Origin: Rhizobium sp. SSA_523
GTDB taxonomy: Bacteria > Pseudomonadota > Alphaproteobacteria > Rhizobiales > Rhizobiaceae
Length of the DNA: 64,000 bases
Assembly: GCF_030435705.1 (NCBI RefSeq)
Contig: NZ_CP129381.1
Coordinates: 1,364,001-1,428,000, forward strand
Direction: 5' to 3'
How positions within the stretch are numbered: position 1 is the stretch's first letter; every line of letters starts with the position of its first letter. This document shows positions 35,850 to 44,087 of this stretch, piece by piece. The notes below the pieces were generated by a model. That model was given only the letters and a program-made list of their open reading frames with translations, was not told the origin of the DNA and made no database searches. The translations under genes were made by a program, and so were the position numbers.

Positions 35850-36395
35850 TCAGATCAGGCGGTGATAGGCGCCGTTCTGATAGACCAAAGAGCGCCCGCC
35901 GGTCAGGCGCACGGCCTGGACGGCACCGGTCACGATGACATGGCTGTACCGTTCGATGGCCTCTTCAACCACGCAGTCGATCCCGGCAACGGCATCTTCC
36001 AACAGGGCTACGCTCGTGGAGAGCGATGTCCATTCATAACCATCATACCGCTCCTGCCCCTGTAACCCGCCAATGCCGGCAAACTGGTTGGCAAGCCCTT
36101 CATGGCCGGCACCGAGGATATTGACACCGAAGGCGCCGGACTGCTGCAGAACCGTCCAGGTCGATGATGTGCGGTTGAGGGAGACCAGCATGCGCGGCGG
36201 ATCGATGGAGAGCGCCGTCGCCGAGGTTACCGTAGCGCCCGTTCTGCTCTGGCCCTCTCCCACCGTAACGACACTGACGCCGCCGGCAAGACCGCGCAAT
36301 GCGGCCTTCAGGCTCGCCGCATCGGCGGGGCGAACATCTGCCACGGGACGCGCAGTCTCGGCGTCAAACGCCTGGGAGGGATGTTGTTTCGTCAT
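35850..36395 (-). CDS. Flavin reductase-domain protein (NAD(P)H:FMN oxidoreductase)
   Basis: 181 residues with the FMN-binding split-barrel of the HpaC/flavin reductase-like family: ALRGLAGGVSVVT, SATALSIDPPRMLVSLNRTSSTW, GAFGVNIL and LFGxVxAVRLTGG-like VTGAVQAVRLTGGRSLVYQNGAYHRL. These enzymes give reduced FMN to two-component monooxygenases. Two luciferase-type monooxygenase genes that need FMNH2 lie a few kb downstream on the same strand, so it probably serves them. It has its own upstream region (138 bases after the small 49-residue gene). Confidence 0.88.
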   Translation of the reverse strand: MTKQHPSQAFDAETARPVADVRPADAASLKAALRGLAGGVSVVTVGEGQSRTGATVTSATALSIDPPRMLVSLNRTSSTWTVLQQSGAFGVNILGAGHEGLANQFAGIGGLQGQERYDGYEWTSLSTSVALLEDAVAGIDCVVEEAIERYSHVIVTGAVQAVRLTGGRSLVYQNGAYHRLI

Positions 36396-36533
36396 TGTCG
36401 TTCATCCTCGTGGCATCGTGCTTGCTCGTCTGTCGATCCCCCGTCGGTCCGGCAAATCGAGGCGAGCATCGTCCCAGTGCGAGTTCAGGTGGCCACCCGG
36501 ATGCCGATCCACGGGCGATCGGCTCGTCGTTCC

Positions 36534-36683
36534 TCAAGCTGTTTGGGTGGTCAGGATCAGGACGAGAATGAAGAGGAAGGATGTGGCGAAGGCCACGACC
36601 GCAAGGGTGTCATGCAGCCTGTTTGCCCCGTCTGGCGTGAGAAGACGCGCAGAGCGCGGTTCCTTGTCGATTGGCTGATCCAT
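36534..36683 (-). CDS. Small single-pass membrane protein, 49 residues
   Basis: The product begins MDQPIDKEPRSARLLTPDG and has one long hydrophobic helix (TLAVVAFATSFLFILVLIL, about residues 27-44), ending TTQTA. The start has an excellent AAGGAG seven bases upstream. It begins 12 bases after the stop of another small gene, forming a two-gene unit. N-in, single-span topology is likely from the basic N-terminal part. Function not recognised. It could assist a membrane complex or be a stress-induced small protein. Confidence 0.6.
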   Translation of the reverse strand: MDQPIDKEPRSARLLTPDGANRLHDTLAVVAFATSFLFILVLILTTQTA

Positions 36684-36695
36684 GACTTCATCTCC

Positions 36696-36893
36696 TTACA
36701 GAATGGGAAAGGCGGTGAGGCCCCAGTGGCTTACCTCTTCCTCCTCGGTCCGCCGCAAGGCATCGGTGCCGGTTTCGGAAAGGTTTGCCGTTCCGTCACG
36801 TCCCTCATCAGGCTTTGGCATACCGGCAAGGGCGCGCGGCTTGCGCAGGAACGCAAACAGATCGAAGACCAGTCCATCGAATACGTGGGGCAT
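36696..36893 (-). CDS. Small hypothetical protein, 65 residues
   Basis: The product begins MPHVFDGLVFDLFAFLRKP and has a charged, helix-prone C-terminal half (TDALRRTEEEEVSHW). GGGAG lies eight bases before the ATG at 36893; an in-frame ATG at 36956 lacks one. It is the first gene of a two-gene unit with the 49-residue membrane protein. A GTATAC palindrome lies 79 bases upstream. No family recognised. Confidence 0.5.
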   Translation of the reverse strand: MPHVFDGLVFDLFAFLRKPRALAGMPKPDEGRDGTANLSETGTDALRRTEEEEVSHWGLTAFPIL

Positions 36894-36971
36894 GATCAAT
36901 CTCCCGGCTTCTGTTCGAATGCCCTGCAGTGTCGCGCCTCTTGCCGTGATCGTCAATAATGTCTACAAGTC

Positions 36972-36981
36972 TGGTATACTA
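36972..36981. promoter_or_regulatory. TGGTATACTA palindrome before the small two-gene unit
   Basis: A GTATAC core with TGG and CTA flanks (nine of ten symmetric positions paired), in an otherwise GC-rich area and 79 bases before the 65-residue gene. FCD GntR regulators often bind TGGTATACCA-like sites, so one of them, perhaps the one at 35018-35701, may act here. Confidence 0.35.
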
Positions 36982-37169
36982 TATCGGGTCGTGACAGGGG
37001 AATGTTTGCCTCCTGCACAGACCCGTTGTGAAAAACCCGTCCGCGCGCCCCGCCCTCCCCTTAAAATCTGTCCGAAGCGGGTGCCGCAGAGAGGCGGTCT
37101 GGCGGACAAGCCGCCGGAACCAATCACGCAGACGATCATTTGTCTGCCTCAACGCCTTTGGAGGTATGG

Positions 37170-37500
37170 ATGACTGGCAAGCTTCCGGAACTGGTGGAGG
37201 GCCATGCGCCTTTCACGCTGCAGCAGACATTCGGCGAGGCTGTGGAGTCCTACGAAACACTGGCCACCCGGTGCCTCGGAGCCGCTCGTAACGCATGGGG
37301 GCGGGGAATTTCGGATCTCGGAGGTCTTCGAGGCTCTTCGGGAGTGTAATGATATCCTGCCGCAAACCCTGCTGGTTCTCCTGAAGGATCATCTTACCAA
37401 GCCGCTGAATCACGAGGGTTCGGTGGAAGAAATCCCGTTTTCGACCGCCGCGCGGGTGATGAGCGTGCTGGTCCGGCGCCGCCTGCACACCGGACCTTGA
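37170..37500 (+). pseudogene. Hypothetical gene interrupted by a frameshift at a G-run
   Basis: GGAGG lies five bases before the ATG at 37170. The first frame reads MTGKLPELVEGHAPFTLQQTF and on to RCLGAARNAW, then closes at 37349. From about 37300 the next frame carries on with coding-like sequence (GEFRISEVFEALRECNDIL, then LVLLKDHLTKPLNHEG and AARVMSVLVRRRL) to a stop at 37498-37500. The switch falls in the G-rich stretch at 37300-37309 (GGGGGCGGGG) and needs one base fewer to restore a protein of about 109 residues. It is a pseudogene, a sequencing error or, less likely, programmed frameshifting. Family not recognised. Confidence 0.5.
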
Positions 37501-37586
37501 GCGTCCAAATCTGACGCACCGGATCTTACGCGGCGGGCCGTCTGATCTGGACTCGACCGCCGGCGGTCGGGTTGGCGGCCGCAGAG

Positions 37587-38657
37587 TCATCTGCGCAGAA
37601 GCGGCAGAAGCTTCTGTCCCTGCCGGGCGATTTCCTGGAGATATGGCGTGTCCGACAGGATGAAGTGACTGATCCCGAGATCGCGGTATTTTCTGAGCGA
37701 GGCCGCCACGTCTTCGACTGAGCCGACGAGCCAGGTGGTTCCAGCCCCGCCGCCACCAAACCGGCCAGGCGCGGTGTAGAGATTGTCGTCGAGAACATCG
37801 CCGCGCTCTGCCAGATCGAGAAGCCGCTGCTGACCGACGGCAACCGGGCCGCGGTGATCCTGCCAGTTGCCGCCGGCGCCCTTGGCCATTTGCTCAACCT
37901 TCGCCTCGGCATCCGCCCAGGCCGCGTCCCGCGTCTCCCGGACCACGGTGGTGATCCGAAGCCCGAATTCGAGTGGCGGCAGGTCCCGGTCGAGCGTTGT
38001 GCACAACGTCTTCAGCCGGTCGATGCGTTCCGCCAGGCCTGCCAGCGGTTCACCCCAGAAGAGCTGCACGTCGGCCTCGGTGGCCGCGACCCGCTCTGCC
38101 GCATCCGAGGCTCCGCCGAAATAGAGTTTGGGATGCGGGCGCCCGTCCCTTGCCTGGATGCGCGGCTCGACCGTGGAGTTCTTCACCTGAAAATGCTCTC
38201 CCTCGAAGGTGACAGCCTCTTCGGTCCAGAGGCGCCGCACGAGACGCATGAACTCCCGGGTCCGGCCATAGCGTTGCGCCTGATCCTGCTCGACATCGCC
38301 ATAGGCTGCGAGATCGTCCTGGCCGGATACGATGTTGACGCGCACGCGGCCGCCACTCAGCCGGTCGAGACTGGCTGCGGCCGATGCGAAATGCGCCGGA
38401 CGCCAGTAGCCGGGCCGGATCGCGATCAGCGGCTCGAAAGTCTTCGTACGGGCCGCGAACGCCGTGGCGATCGTGAAGGTATCCGGCCGTCCCCAGCCGG
38501 TTCCAACGAGTGCGCCCTGCCAGCCATTCTGTTCCAGTGCCTCTGCCTGCGCCGTCAGACTGTCCAGGCCGCCCAGATCGGCCGTGGAGGTATCGCCGCG
38601 ATGCCCTCCCCTGGCAACATTCGGAATGTACCAGAGGTAGCTCGATGATGCCGTCAT
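37587..38657 (-). CDS. LLM-class FMNH2-dependent monooxygenase (SsuD-like paralogue)
   Basis: 356-residue TIM-barrel protein. Family segments are YLWYIPNVARGGHRGD, LIAIRPGYWRPAHFASAAASLDRLSGGRVRVNIVSG and RPHPKLYFGGASDAAERVA, parallel to SsuD but clearly divergent (TGWGRPDTFTIATAFAA in place of PTGxxCED). It should use FMNH2 and O2 to cleave a C-S bond in a sulfonate or related compound. It is the last gene of the operon, 33 bases after the permease gene. It would widen the substrate range beyond that of the SsuD at the other end. Confidence 0.87.
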   Translation of the reverse strand: MTASSSYLWYIPNVARGGHRGDTSTADLGGLDSLTAQAEALEQNGWQGALVGTGWGRPDTFTIATAFAARTKTFEPLIAIRPGYWRPAHFASAAASLDRLSGGRVRVNIVSGQDDLAAYGDVEQDQAQRYGRTREFMRLVRRLWTEEAVTFEGEHFQVKNSTVEPRIQARDGRPHPKLYFGGASDAAERVAATEADVQLFWGEPLAGLAERIDRLKTLCTTLDRDLPPLEFGLRITTVVRETRDAAWADAEAKVEQMAKGAGGNWQDHRGPVAVGQQRLLDLAERGDVLDDNLYTAPGRFGGGGAGTTWLVGSVEDVAASLRKYRDLGISHFILSDTPYLQEIARQGQKLLPLLRR

Positions 38658-38690
38658 GAGTGAATTCCCTGCATGAGTCGAAAAGTGGAA

Positions 38691-39527
38691 CTAGCGTTGC
38701 ATTCCCCAGCGGCGCACCGTGACCGTCTCCACCAGCCTGAAGAGGATGCCCTCGACGAGCAGGCCGATGATGATCACCATGGCGAGCCCGGCAAACACCT
38801 TGTCGGTGAAGAGCTCGTTCCGGTTGCGAAAGATGAACCAGCCCAGACCACCGCTGGAGGAGCTGACGCCGAAGACGAGTTCGGCGGCGATCAAGGTGCG
38901 CCAGGCAAAGGCCCAGGCGATCTTCAGGCCGTAGAGAATGGATGGAAGAGCCGCAGGAATGAGGATGCGCAACACGAAAGCAGGTCCGCGCAGGCCGTAA
39001 TTGCGCCCGACCAGACGCTGCGTTTCTGGCACGCTGTCAAAACCGCTCAGTGTCGCCAGCGCGAAGGGCCAGAGCACGGCATGGACGAGGACCACCAGAA
39101 GGCTCGTTTCTCCAAGCCCGAACCACAGCATGGCGACCGGCAGAAGCGCGATCGCCGGAAGCGGATTGAACATGGAGATCAAGGTCTGCAGCAACTCGCG
39201 CACGAACCGGCTGGCCATGGCGAGCGACACGAAGACGAAGGCGCCGGCAATGGCGATGACATAGCCCTTGATCAGCACCGCAAGCGAGGTCCAGGACGCC
39301 GACAGGAGGTTTTCGCGCATCAGCGCCTCGGTGAAGGCTCGGGCGGTTTCCAGAAAGCTCGGGAAGAGGATCGGCTGGGCGCTGAACCGGGCGGCCATCT
39401 CCCAGCCGACGGCAAGAAGAGCCAGAACAAGCGCCTTGCGGAGCAGCGCCGAGCCACGGATCTTTGCCAGCCACTCCATGGGATGGCGTGCGGTCGCGGG
39501 CTCGCTTTTGCTGAAGGCCTCAGCCAT
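38691..39527 (-). CDS. ABC transporter permease, sulfonate/nitrate/taurine (SsuC/TauC) type
   Basis: 278 residues, about six helices. The EAA loop is RNYGLRGPAFVLRILIPAALPSILYGLKIAWAF, typical of SsuC/TauC, followed by LIAAELVFGVSSSSGGLGWFI. AGGAGG lies six bases before the ATG at 39527, which overlaps the end of the ATPase gene by eight bases. It forms the homodimeric channel of the sulfonate importer. Confidence 0.92.
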   Translation of the reverse strand: MAEAFSKSEPATARHPMEWLAKIRGSALLRKALVLALLAVGWEMAARFSAQPILFPSFLETARAFTEALMRENLLSASWTSLAVLIKGYVIAIAGAFVFVSLAMASRFVRELLQTLISMFNPLPAIALLPVAMLWFGLGETSLLVVLVHAVLWPFALATLSGFDSVPETQRLVGRNYGLRGPAFVLRILIPAALPSILYGLKIAWAFAWRTLIAAELVFGVSSSSGGLGWFIFRNRNELFTDKVFAGLAMVIIIGLLVEGILFRLVETVTVRRWGMQR

Positions 39528-40326
39528 GAACGACCTCCTGATCCACGGACTGGCGGGAAAAAAGAATGTCATGCACCTCCCGGCTCAGCGCCTCGAGACG
39601 CCGGCTGCCAATGTCGGCATAGTCGAAATCCCGTGTCGACAGGCTGGTGATCGTGCGGCCCGGATGTGGGCTCAGAAGATGTAGCCGCGTGCCGATGAGG
39701 ATGGCCTCATCGATCGAATGCGTGACGAAGAGCAGGGTAAAACCAATCTCCTCCGCCAGATCGAGGAGGTCGCGCTGCAACTGGGCGCGCGTCAACGCAT
39801 CCAGCGCCGCGAAGGGCTCATCCATCAGAAGAACATCCGCATCTGTCACCAGCGCCCGGGCGATTGCGGCACGCTGTTTCATGCCGCCCGAGAGCGTATG
39901 CGGAAAACTGTCGAGAGCCCTGGCCAGTCCCACTTTCATCAAGGCCGCTTCTGCGCGCTCGCGTAGCTCCGCTCTTGACAGCCTGCCGGAAAGCCGGAGG
40001 GGAAACTCCACATTCTGCCGCACGGTCTTCCACGGCAGCAACTGATCGAACTCCTGGAACACCACGATCCGGTCCGGTCCCGGTCCCTTGACCGCTTCGC
40101 CCCGCAGGTGGATGGCGCCGGAAGCCGGCTTCAGGAAGCCGGCAACCGCTTTCAAGATAGAAGACTTGCCGCAACCGGACGGGCCGAGCAGAACGAGGCG
40201 TTCGCCCACGGCCACCCGAAACGACACGTCCTCGACAGCGCGCACCACACCGGCGCCCACCGGGTAATCGAGCGTCAAATGGTCGACCTCGAAGATCGCC
40301 GGCGGCAAAGGATCCCGTGCCAGCAT
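39520..40326 (-). CDS. ABC transporter ATPase, SsuB/TauB type
   Basis: 268 residues. Walker A GPSGCGKSS, Q-loop VFQEFDQLLPWKT, signature LSGGMKQR, Walker B LLMDEPFAALD and H-switch FVTHSIDEA place it in the nitrate/sulfonate/taurine ATPase group. Two bases separate its start from the stop of the binding-protein gene. Confidence 0.93.
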   Translation of the reverse strand: MLARDPLPPAIFEVDHLTLDYPVGAGVVRAVEDVSFRVAVGERLVLLGPSGCGKSSILKAVAGFLKPASGAIHLRGEAVKGPGPDRIVVFQEFDQLLPWKTVRQNVEFPLRLSGRLSRAELRERAEAALMKVGLARALDSFPHTLSGGMKQRAAIARALVTDADVLLMDEPFAALDALTRAQLQRDLLDLAEEIGFTLLFVTHSIDEAILIGTRLHLLSPHPGRTITSLSTRDFDYADIGSRRLEALSREVHDILFSRQSVDQEVVHG

Positions 40327-40328
40327 GA

Positions 40329-41336
40329 TCAGCTACCGCTCTCGGCGTGCAACGGCTCGAACGTGTAATCCTTCCAGCTCTCCGCCTTCCGCTTGAGGGC
40401 ATCGGTTCTGTAGAGAAAATCGGCAAAGGCAAAGGATTTTGCGGGAATGATGGTGAACTTGCTGTCCGGGCTCTCGATGAGAGACTGCACGAAGGCGGGC
40501 TCGAGCTTGGATTTTTCCACCCGGATATAGGTGTCTGCCGCAGCCTTCTTGTTGGCCTCGATCCAGGCACTGGCTTCCTTCACCGCTTCGAAAAAGGCCT
40601 GGAAGGTCTTCGGATTCTCCGCTTGCCATTTCGTCGTGGCATAGAGATAGGTCGGCGTCACCGCACCGCCCAGAATGTCATAGGAGGAGAAGATCTTGTG
40701 AACCTTGGGGTCTTTCAGGGCCTGTTCCTGGAAGGGTGAATTGGAAAGATGCGCCGTGATTTCCGTCGACCCTGACAGCAGCGCCGCAGTGGCATCTGGA
40801 TGAGCGAGCGTCACCATATTGGTGTCGAGCTTGTTCTGGTTGCCGGCCCCGAACTCCTTCTCGGCCGCCATCTGCAGGATGCGTGCCTGAACGGAAACGC
40901 CGACGGCAGGCAGGGCGATCTTGTCGGTCGCCTTGAAATCCTTCAGCGTCTTGATGTCGGGATTGTTGGTCACGAGGTAGTTCGGCTGGTTGGCCAGCCC
41001 CGCAACGATCTTCACCGACCCCTGCGTGCGATCCCAGAGCGTGAGAAACGGACCGATTCCGGCAGCCGCAATATCGATGGAGCCGGATAACAGTGCCGCA
41101 TTGATGGCGTCGCCGCCGGAGAGCTGCGCCCATTCCACCTTCACATCATCGAGACCAAGGGCCTTGGCATGCTTTTCGATGAGCTTCTGATCCCGGATGA
41201 CATGCAGCGGCAGATAGATGGTGCCGAACTGCTGCGAAAGGCGGATGAGGCCTTCGGCCTGAGCGGCAAAGGCTGGAAACAGGGCCGCGGCCGCAAGGGC
41301 GGAAGCGGCAAAAAGGCGCGATATTCGGGTCATCAT
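40329..41336 (-). CDS. ABC transporter periplasmic binding protein, sulfonate/nitrate/taurine type
   Basis: 335 residues with a signal peptide (RLFAASALAAAALFPAFAAQA). The mature protein has the NMT1/SsuA-like opening LIRLSQQFGTIYLPLHVIRDQ and the core VEWAQLSGGDAINAALLSGSIDIAAAGIGPFLTLWD. AAGGA lies before the ATG at 41336; a TTG at 41351 is in frame but less likely. It lies between the ssuD and ATPase genes, so an aliphatic or aryl sulfonate is the expected ligand. Confidence 0.9.
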   Translation of the reverse strand: MMTRISRLFAASALAAAALFPAFAAQAEGLIRLSQQFGTIYLPLHVIRDQKLIEKHAKALGLDDVKVEWAQLSGGDAINAALLSGSIDIAAAGIGPFLTLWDRTQGSVKIVAGLANQPNYLVTNNPDIKTLKDFKATDKIALPAVGVSVQARILQMAAEKEFGAGNQNKLDTNMVTLAHPDATAALLSGSTEITAHLSNSPFQEQALKDPKVHKIFSSYDILGGAVTPTYLYATTKWQAENPKTFQAFFEAVKEASAWIEANKKAAADTYIRVEKSKLEPAFVQSLIESPDSKFTIIPAKSFAFADFLYRTDALKRKAESWKDYTFEPLHAESGS

Positions 41337-41371
41337 GGCGTCCTTTGACAAGAGAAAAGTGGGGAAAAGGA

Positions 41372-42535
41372 TCAGCCGGCAGCGTCTGCCTGAGGCGGGC
41401 TACCGGTTCGTCCGGCTGAAAATTCGTTGGCTATTCCGTCACCCACCGGGACGCCCCTGCCGGGATCGATGCCAAGGAGCGGAAACAGAAGCTCCGCCAC
41501 ACGATAGGCCTCTTCCAGATGCGGGTAGCCGGAGCCGATGATCGTATCGATGCCGAGCGCCTGGTAGTCGGCAAGCCGGTCCGCGATCTGGCGGGGCGTG
41601 CCGACAAGCGCCGTTCCCACCCCCGTCCGAACTAGCCCGACGCCCGCCCAAAGGTTCGGGGCGATGCGCAACCGGTCGCGCCGCCCGCCATGCAAGGCGG
41701 CCTGCCGCTTCTGGCCGACCGAATCCATCTCCGACTGAAACCGTTTCCAGCTGCGTTCGATCTGTTCGTCGGAAATATGGGAGATAAGGCGCTCGGCCGC
41801 CCGCCAGGCATCATCCTCGTCCTCGCGCACGATGAAGTGGATGCGCATGCCGAAGCGAACGGTGCGCCCAGCCTGCTTCGCCCTTGCGCGGACGGACTCG
41901 ATCTTGTCGCGAACGGCCTCGAGCGGTTCACCCCAGGTCAGATACATATCGGTCGCCTTGACCGCCAGATCCTGCCCCGCCTCCGATGAACCGCCGAAAT
42001 AGAGCGGCGGGTGCGGCAAATGCACTGGCGGAAAATCGCAGCGCGCACCCTTGAGGCTATAATGACGGCCATCGAAATCGACCGTCTCCCCCGCGAGCAG
42101 CCGCTTCCAGATCTGCAGGAATTCGGCCGCCTGCTCGTATCTCTGGTCATGCGAGAGGAAGATCCCGTCGCCCGCCAGTTCAACGGGATTTCCCCCGACG
42201 ACGACGTTGAGCAGAAGGCGCCCTCGGCTCAGCCGGTCCAGCGCGGCCGTCTGCCGTGCGGCGAAGGTCGGCGAGGTGACGCCGGGCCGCAGTGCCACCA
42301 GATATTTCAGCCGCTCCGTAACGGCAGCCAGACCACTGGCGGTAATCCAGGAATCCTCGCAGGTCTGGCCGGTTGGCAGAAGCACCCCTTCGAAACCCAA
42401 TGAATCGACGGCCGTCGCCACCTGCTTGAAGTAACCGAATTCCGGGGCACGGCTCAGATGCTCGGTCCCCAGATAGGATCCGTCACCGTGGGTCGGAATG
42501 AACCAGAAGAAATGCAGGGATTGGGTCGGGCTCAT
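41372..42535 (-). CDS. ssuD: FMNH2-dependent alkanesulfonate monooxygenase
   Basis: 387 residues, aligning by eye almost end to end with E. coli Ssu[29 protein letters not shown] (the active-site Cys), [81 protein letters not shown] and [20 protein letters not shown]. It oxidatively releases sulfite from alkanesulfonates, giving the aldehyde. It is the first gene of the sulfonate operon and is preceded by a strong inverted repeat that includes its GGAG ribosome site. A C-terminal tail of about 25 residues is strain-variable in such proteins. Confidence 0.93.
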   Translation of the reverse strand: MSPTQSLHFFWFIPTHGDGSYLGTEHLSRAPEFGYFKQVATAVDSLGFEGVLLPTGQTCEDSWITASGLAAVTERLKYLVALRPGVTSPTFAARQTAALDRLSRGRLLLNVVVGGNPVELAGDGIFLSHDQRYEQAAEFLQIWKRLLAGETVDFDGRHYSLKGARCDFPPVHLPHPPLYFGGSSEAGQDLAVKATDMYLTWGEPLEAVRDKIESVRARAKQAGRTVRFGMRIHFIVREDEDDAWRAAERLISHISDEQIERSWKRFQSEMDSVGQKRQAALHGGRRDRLRIAPNLWAGVGLVRTGVGTALVGTPRQIADRLADYQALGIDTIIGSGYPHLEEAYRVAELLFPLLGIDPGRGVPVGDGIANEFSAGRTGSPPQADAAG

Positions 42536-42541
42536 CGGTTT

Positions 42542-42570
42542 GGCTTTCTCTCCGTATATGAGAGAAAGCC
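42542..42570 (-). promoter_or_regulatory. Perfect 10-bp inverted repeat in the ssuD leader
   Basis: GGCTTTCTCT at 42542-42551 pairs perfectly with AGAGAAAGCC at 42561-42570 around a 9-base spacer. In the ssuD mRNA the hairpin would contain the GGAGAG ribosome site in and next to its loop, with the ATG seven bases beyond. It could be a dimeric regulator operator or an RNA element that hides the ribosome site. Confidence 0.6.
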
Positions 42571-42571
42571 T

Positions 42572-42589
42572 AGAGACCTATCAGTCTAT
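42572..42589. promoter_or_regulatory. Imperfect palindrome upstream of the ssuD leader
   Basis: AGAGAC-CTATCA-GTCTAT has arms matching in five of six positions, two bases beyond the perfect repeat, followed by an A-rich run (42590-42595) and GGTATATTAT. It could be a transcription-factor site of the sulfonate promoter. Confidence 0.3.
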
Positions 42590-42718
42590 AAAAAAGGTAT
42601 ATTATTCTCGATCCGGGGCGCGCTTACCATGGATCGACCAATCCACCCCGGGCAGGCGAACAATCTGTCTCCCTGTCGATGGCGTCAGCAGGCGAGGCCG
42701 ATAGCACGACGATGACTG

Positions 42719-44071
42719 CTATCGGCTTTGCGTCCATTCCGGCAACCAGTCGCAATGGGCCAGCAGCAGGTCATCCACCAGCGACCAGATCTGGTTCAGA
42801 TCGAGTTCGGCGGCGGTATGCGGATCCATCATGGCGGCATGATAGATGTGCTCGCGGTTTTCGCTCATCAGCGCCCGGACCGTCAGTTCCTGAACGTTGA
42901 TATTGGTGCGTATCAACGCCGTCAGTTGCGGTGGCAGGGCGCCGATGACGGTGGGCTGAATGCCATTGTGATCCACAAGGCACGGCACTTCGGCGGCGCA
43001 ATCGGCCGGCAGCGAGGTGATGGAGCCATTATTGCGCTGATTGCCGTAAATGACGCAGGGCTCGCCGGTCCAGACCGAGTTGATGATCGAGGAGGCATAT
43101 TCCTTCGACGCTCTGACGTCGATGCGGTCTGCCGAGCGGTAGGCTACTGCCTCGGTCTTCCAGCGCTCGATCTGCTCGATGCAGCGCCTGGGATATTCAT
43201 CCAGCGGGATGCCGAATGTCTCGATGAGGTCCTCGCGCCCCTGCTTGATGAAGTAGGGCGTGTATTCGGCGAAATGCTCCGAGCTTTCGGTGACGAAATA
43301 GCCGAGCCGGGTCAGCATCTCGTAGCGGACCTTGTTGGGACAGCGCGGATTCCAGCCGGGCTTCGGCGCACGTCCGTCCCGATACGCGCGCAAGAGATCG
43401 GGATAGAGGTTGCGATAGCTGCCATCTGCCTGGCGATGTTCGAATTCCAGGAAGAAGGCCATATGATTGATGCCAGCGGAACGGTAGCGGATCTCCTCGT
43501 AGGGAATATCAAGGTCATGCGCGAGCTCCATTGCCGTTCCCTGCACCGAATGGCAAAGCCCGACCTGCCGGATCGCCGGATATTTCTCCGCGATCGCCCA
43601 GGTGTTGATCGCCATCGGGTTCACATATTGCAGCAGGATGGCCTTCGGGCAGACAGCCAACATGTCCTCGCAGACCTGCCAGAGATGCGGGACGGTGCGA
43701 AGACCGCGCATGATGCCGCCGACCCCCAGTGTGTCGGCGATCGTCTGGCGCAGACCGTAACGCTTCGGAATCTCGAAGTCGGTGACGGTGCAGGGCTGAT
43801 AGCCGCCGATCTGGAAGGCGACGACGACGAAATCGGCATCCTGCAGCGCCCGCCGCTGATCGGTATGGGTCTCCGCCTTCGCCTCGACGCCGAGCGTTTC
43901 AATCAGCTTGTTGACGACAAGAGCGCTTTCTTCCAATCGCTGCGGATCGATATCCATCAGCGCGATGGTGGCTCCGGACAATGCCGGCCTTTGCAGAACA
44001 TCGCCGACGATGTTCTTCATGAACACCGTGGAACCGGCGCCGATGAAGGTAATTCTCGGTTGGTTGGCCAT
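42719..44071 (-). CDS. GH4 alpha-galactosidase (MelA/AgaL family), downstream copy
   Basis: 450 residues, NAD+ and metal dependent glycosidase. The Rossmann start is ITFIGAGSTVFMKNIVGD; the metal-binding Cys is in GLCHSVQGT and the His in SAGINHMAF. YVNPMAINTWA and SLPADCAAEVPCLVDHNGIQPT are family hallmarks. GH4 enzymes use an oxidation-elimination mechanism at C3. AGGAGG six bases upstream fixes the ATG at 44071. It is the last gene of the alpha-galactoside operon and would split melibiose- or raffinose-type sugars in the cytoplasm. It shares only moderate similarity with the GH4 enzyme at the other end of the operon. Confidence 0.9.
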   Translation of the reverse strand: MANQPRITFIGAGSTVFMKNIVGDVLQRPALSGATIALMDIDPQRLEESALVVNKLIETLGVEAKAETHTDQRRALQDADFVVVAFQIGGYQPCTVTDFEIPKRYGLRQTIADTLGVGGIMRGLRTVPHLWQVCEDMLAVCPKAILLQYVNPMAINTWAIAEKYPAIRQVGLCHSVQGTAMELAHDLDIPYEEIRYRSAGINHMAFFLEFEHRQADGSYRNLYPDLLRAYRDGRAPKPGWNPRCPNKVRYEMLTRLGYFVTESSEHFAEYTPYFIKQGREDLIETFGIPLDEYPRRCIEQIERWKTEAVAYRSADRIDVRASKEYASSIINSVWTGEPCVIYGNQRNNGSITSLPADCAAEVPCLVDHNGIQPTVIGALPPQLTALIRTNINVQELTVRALMSENREHIYHAAMMDPHTAAELDLNQIWSLVDDLLLAHCDWLPEWTQSR

Positions 44072-44087
44072 GCCGTTCCTCCTGTCA

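Noticed and set aside
42590..42610. Similarity between GGTATATTAT before ssuD and the element before the GntR gene at 23771-23786, as a shared operator
   Set aside because: Ten AT-rich bases without symmetry; both could simply be -10 regions, and the genes are functionally unrelated.
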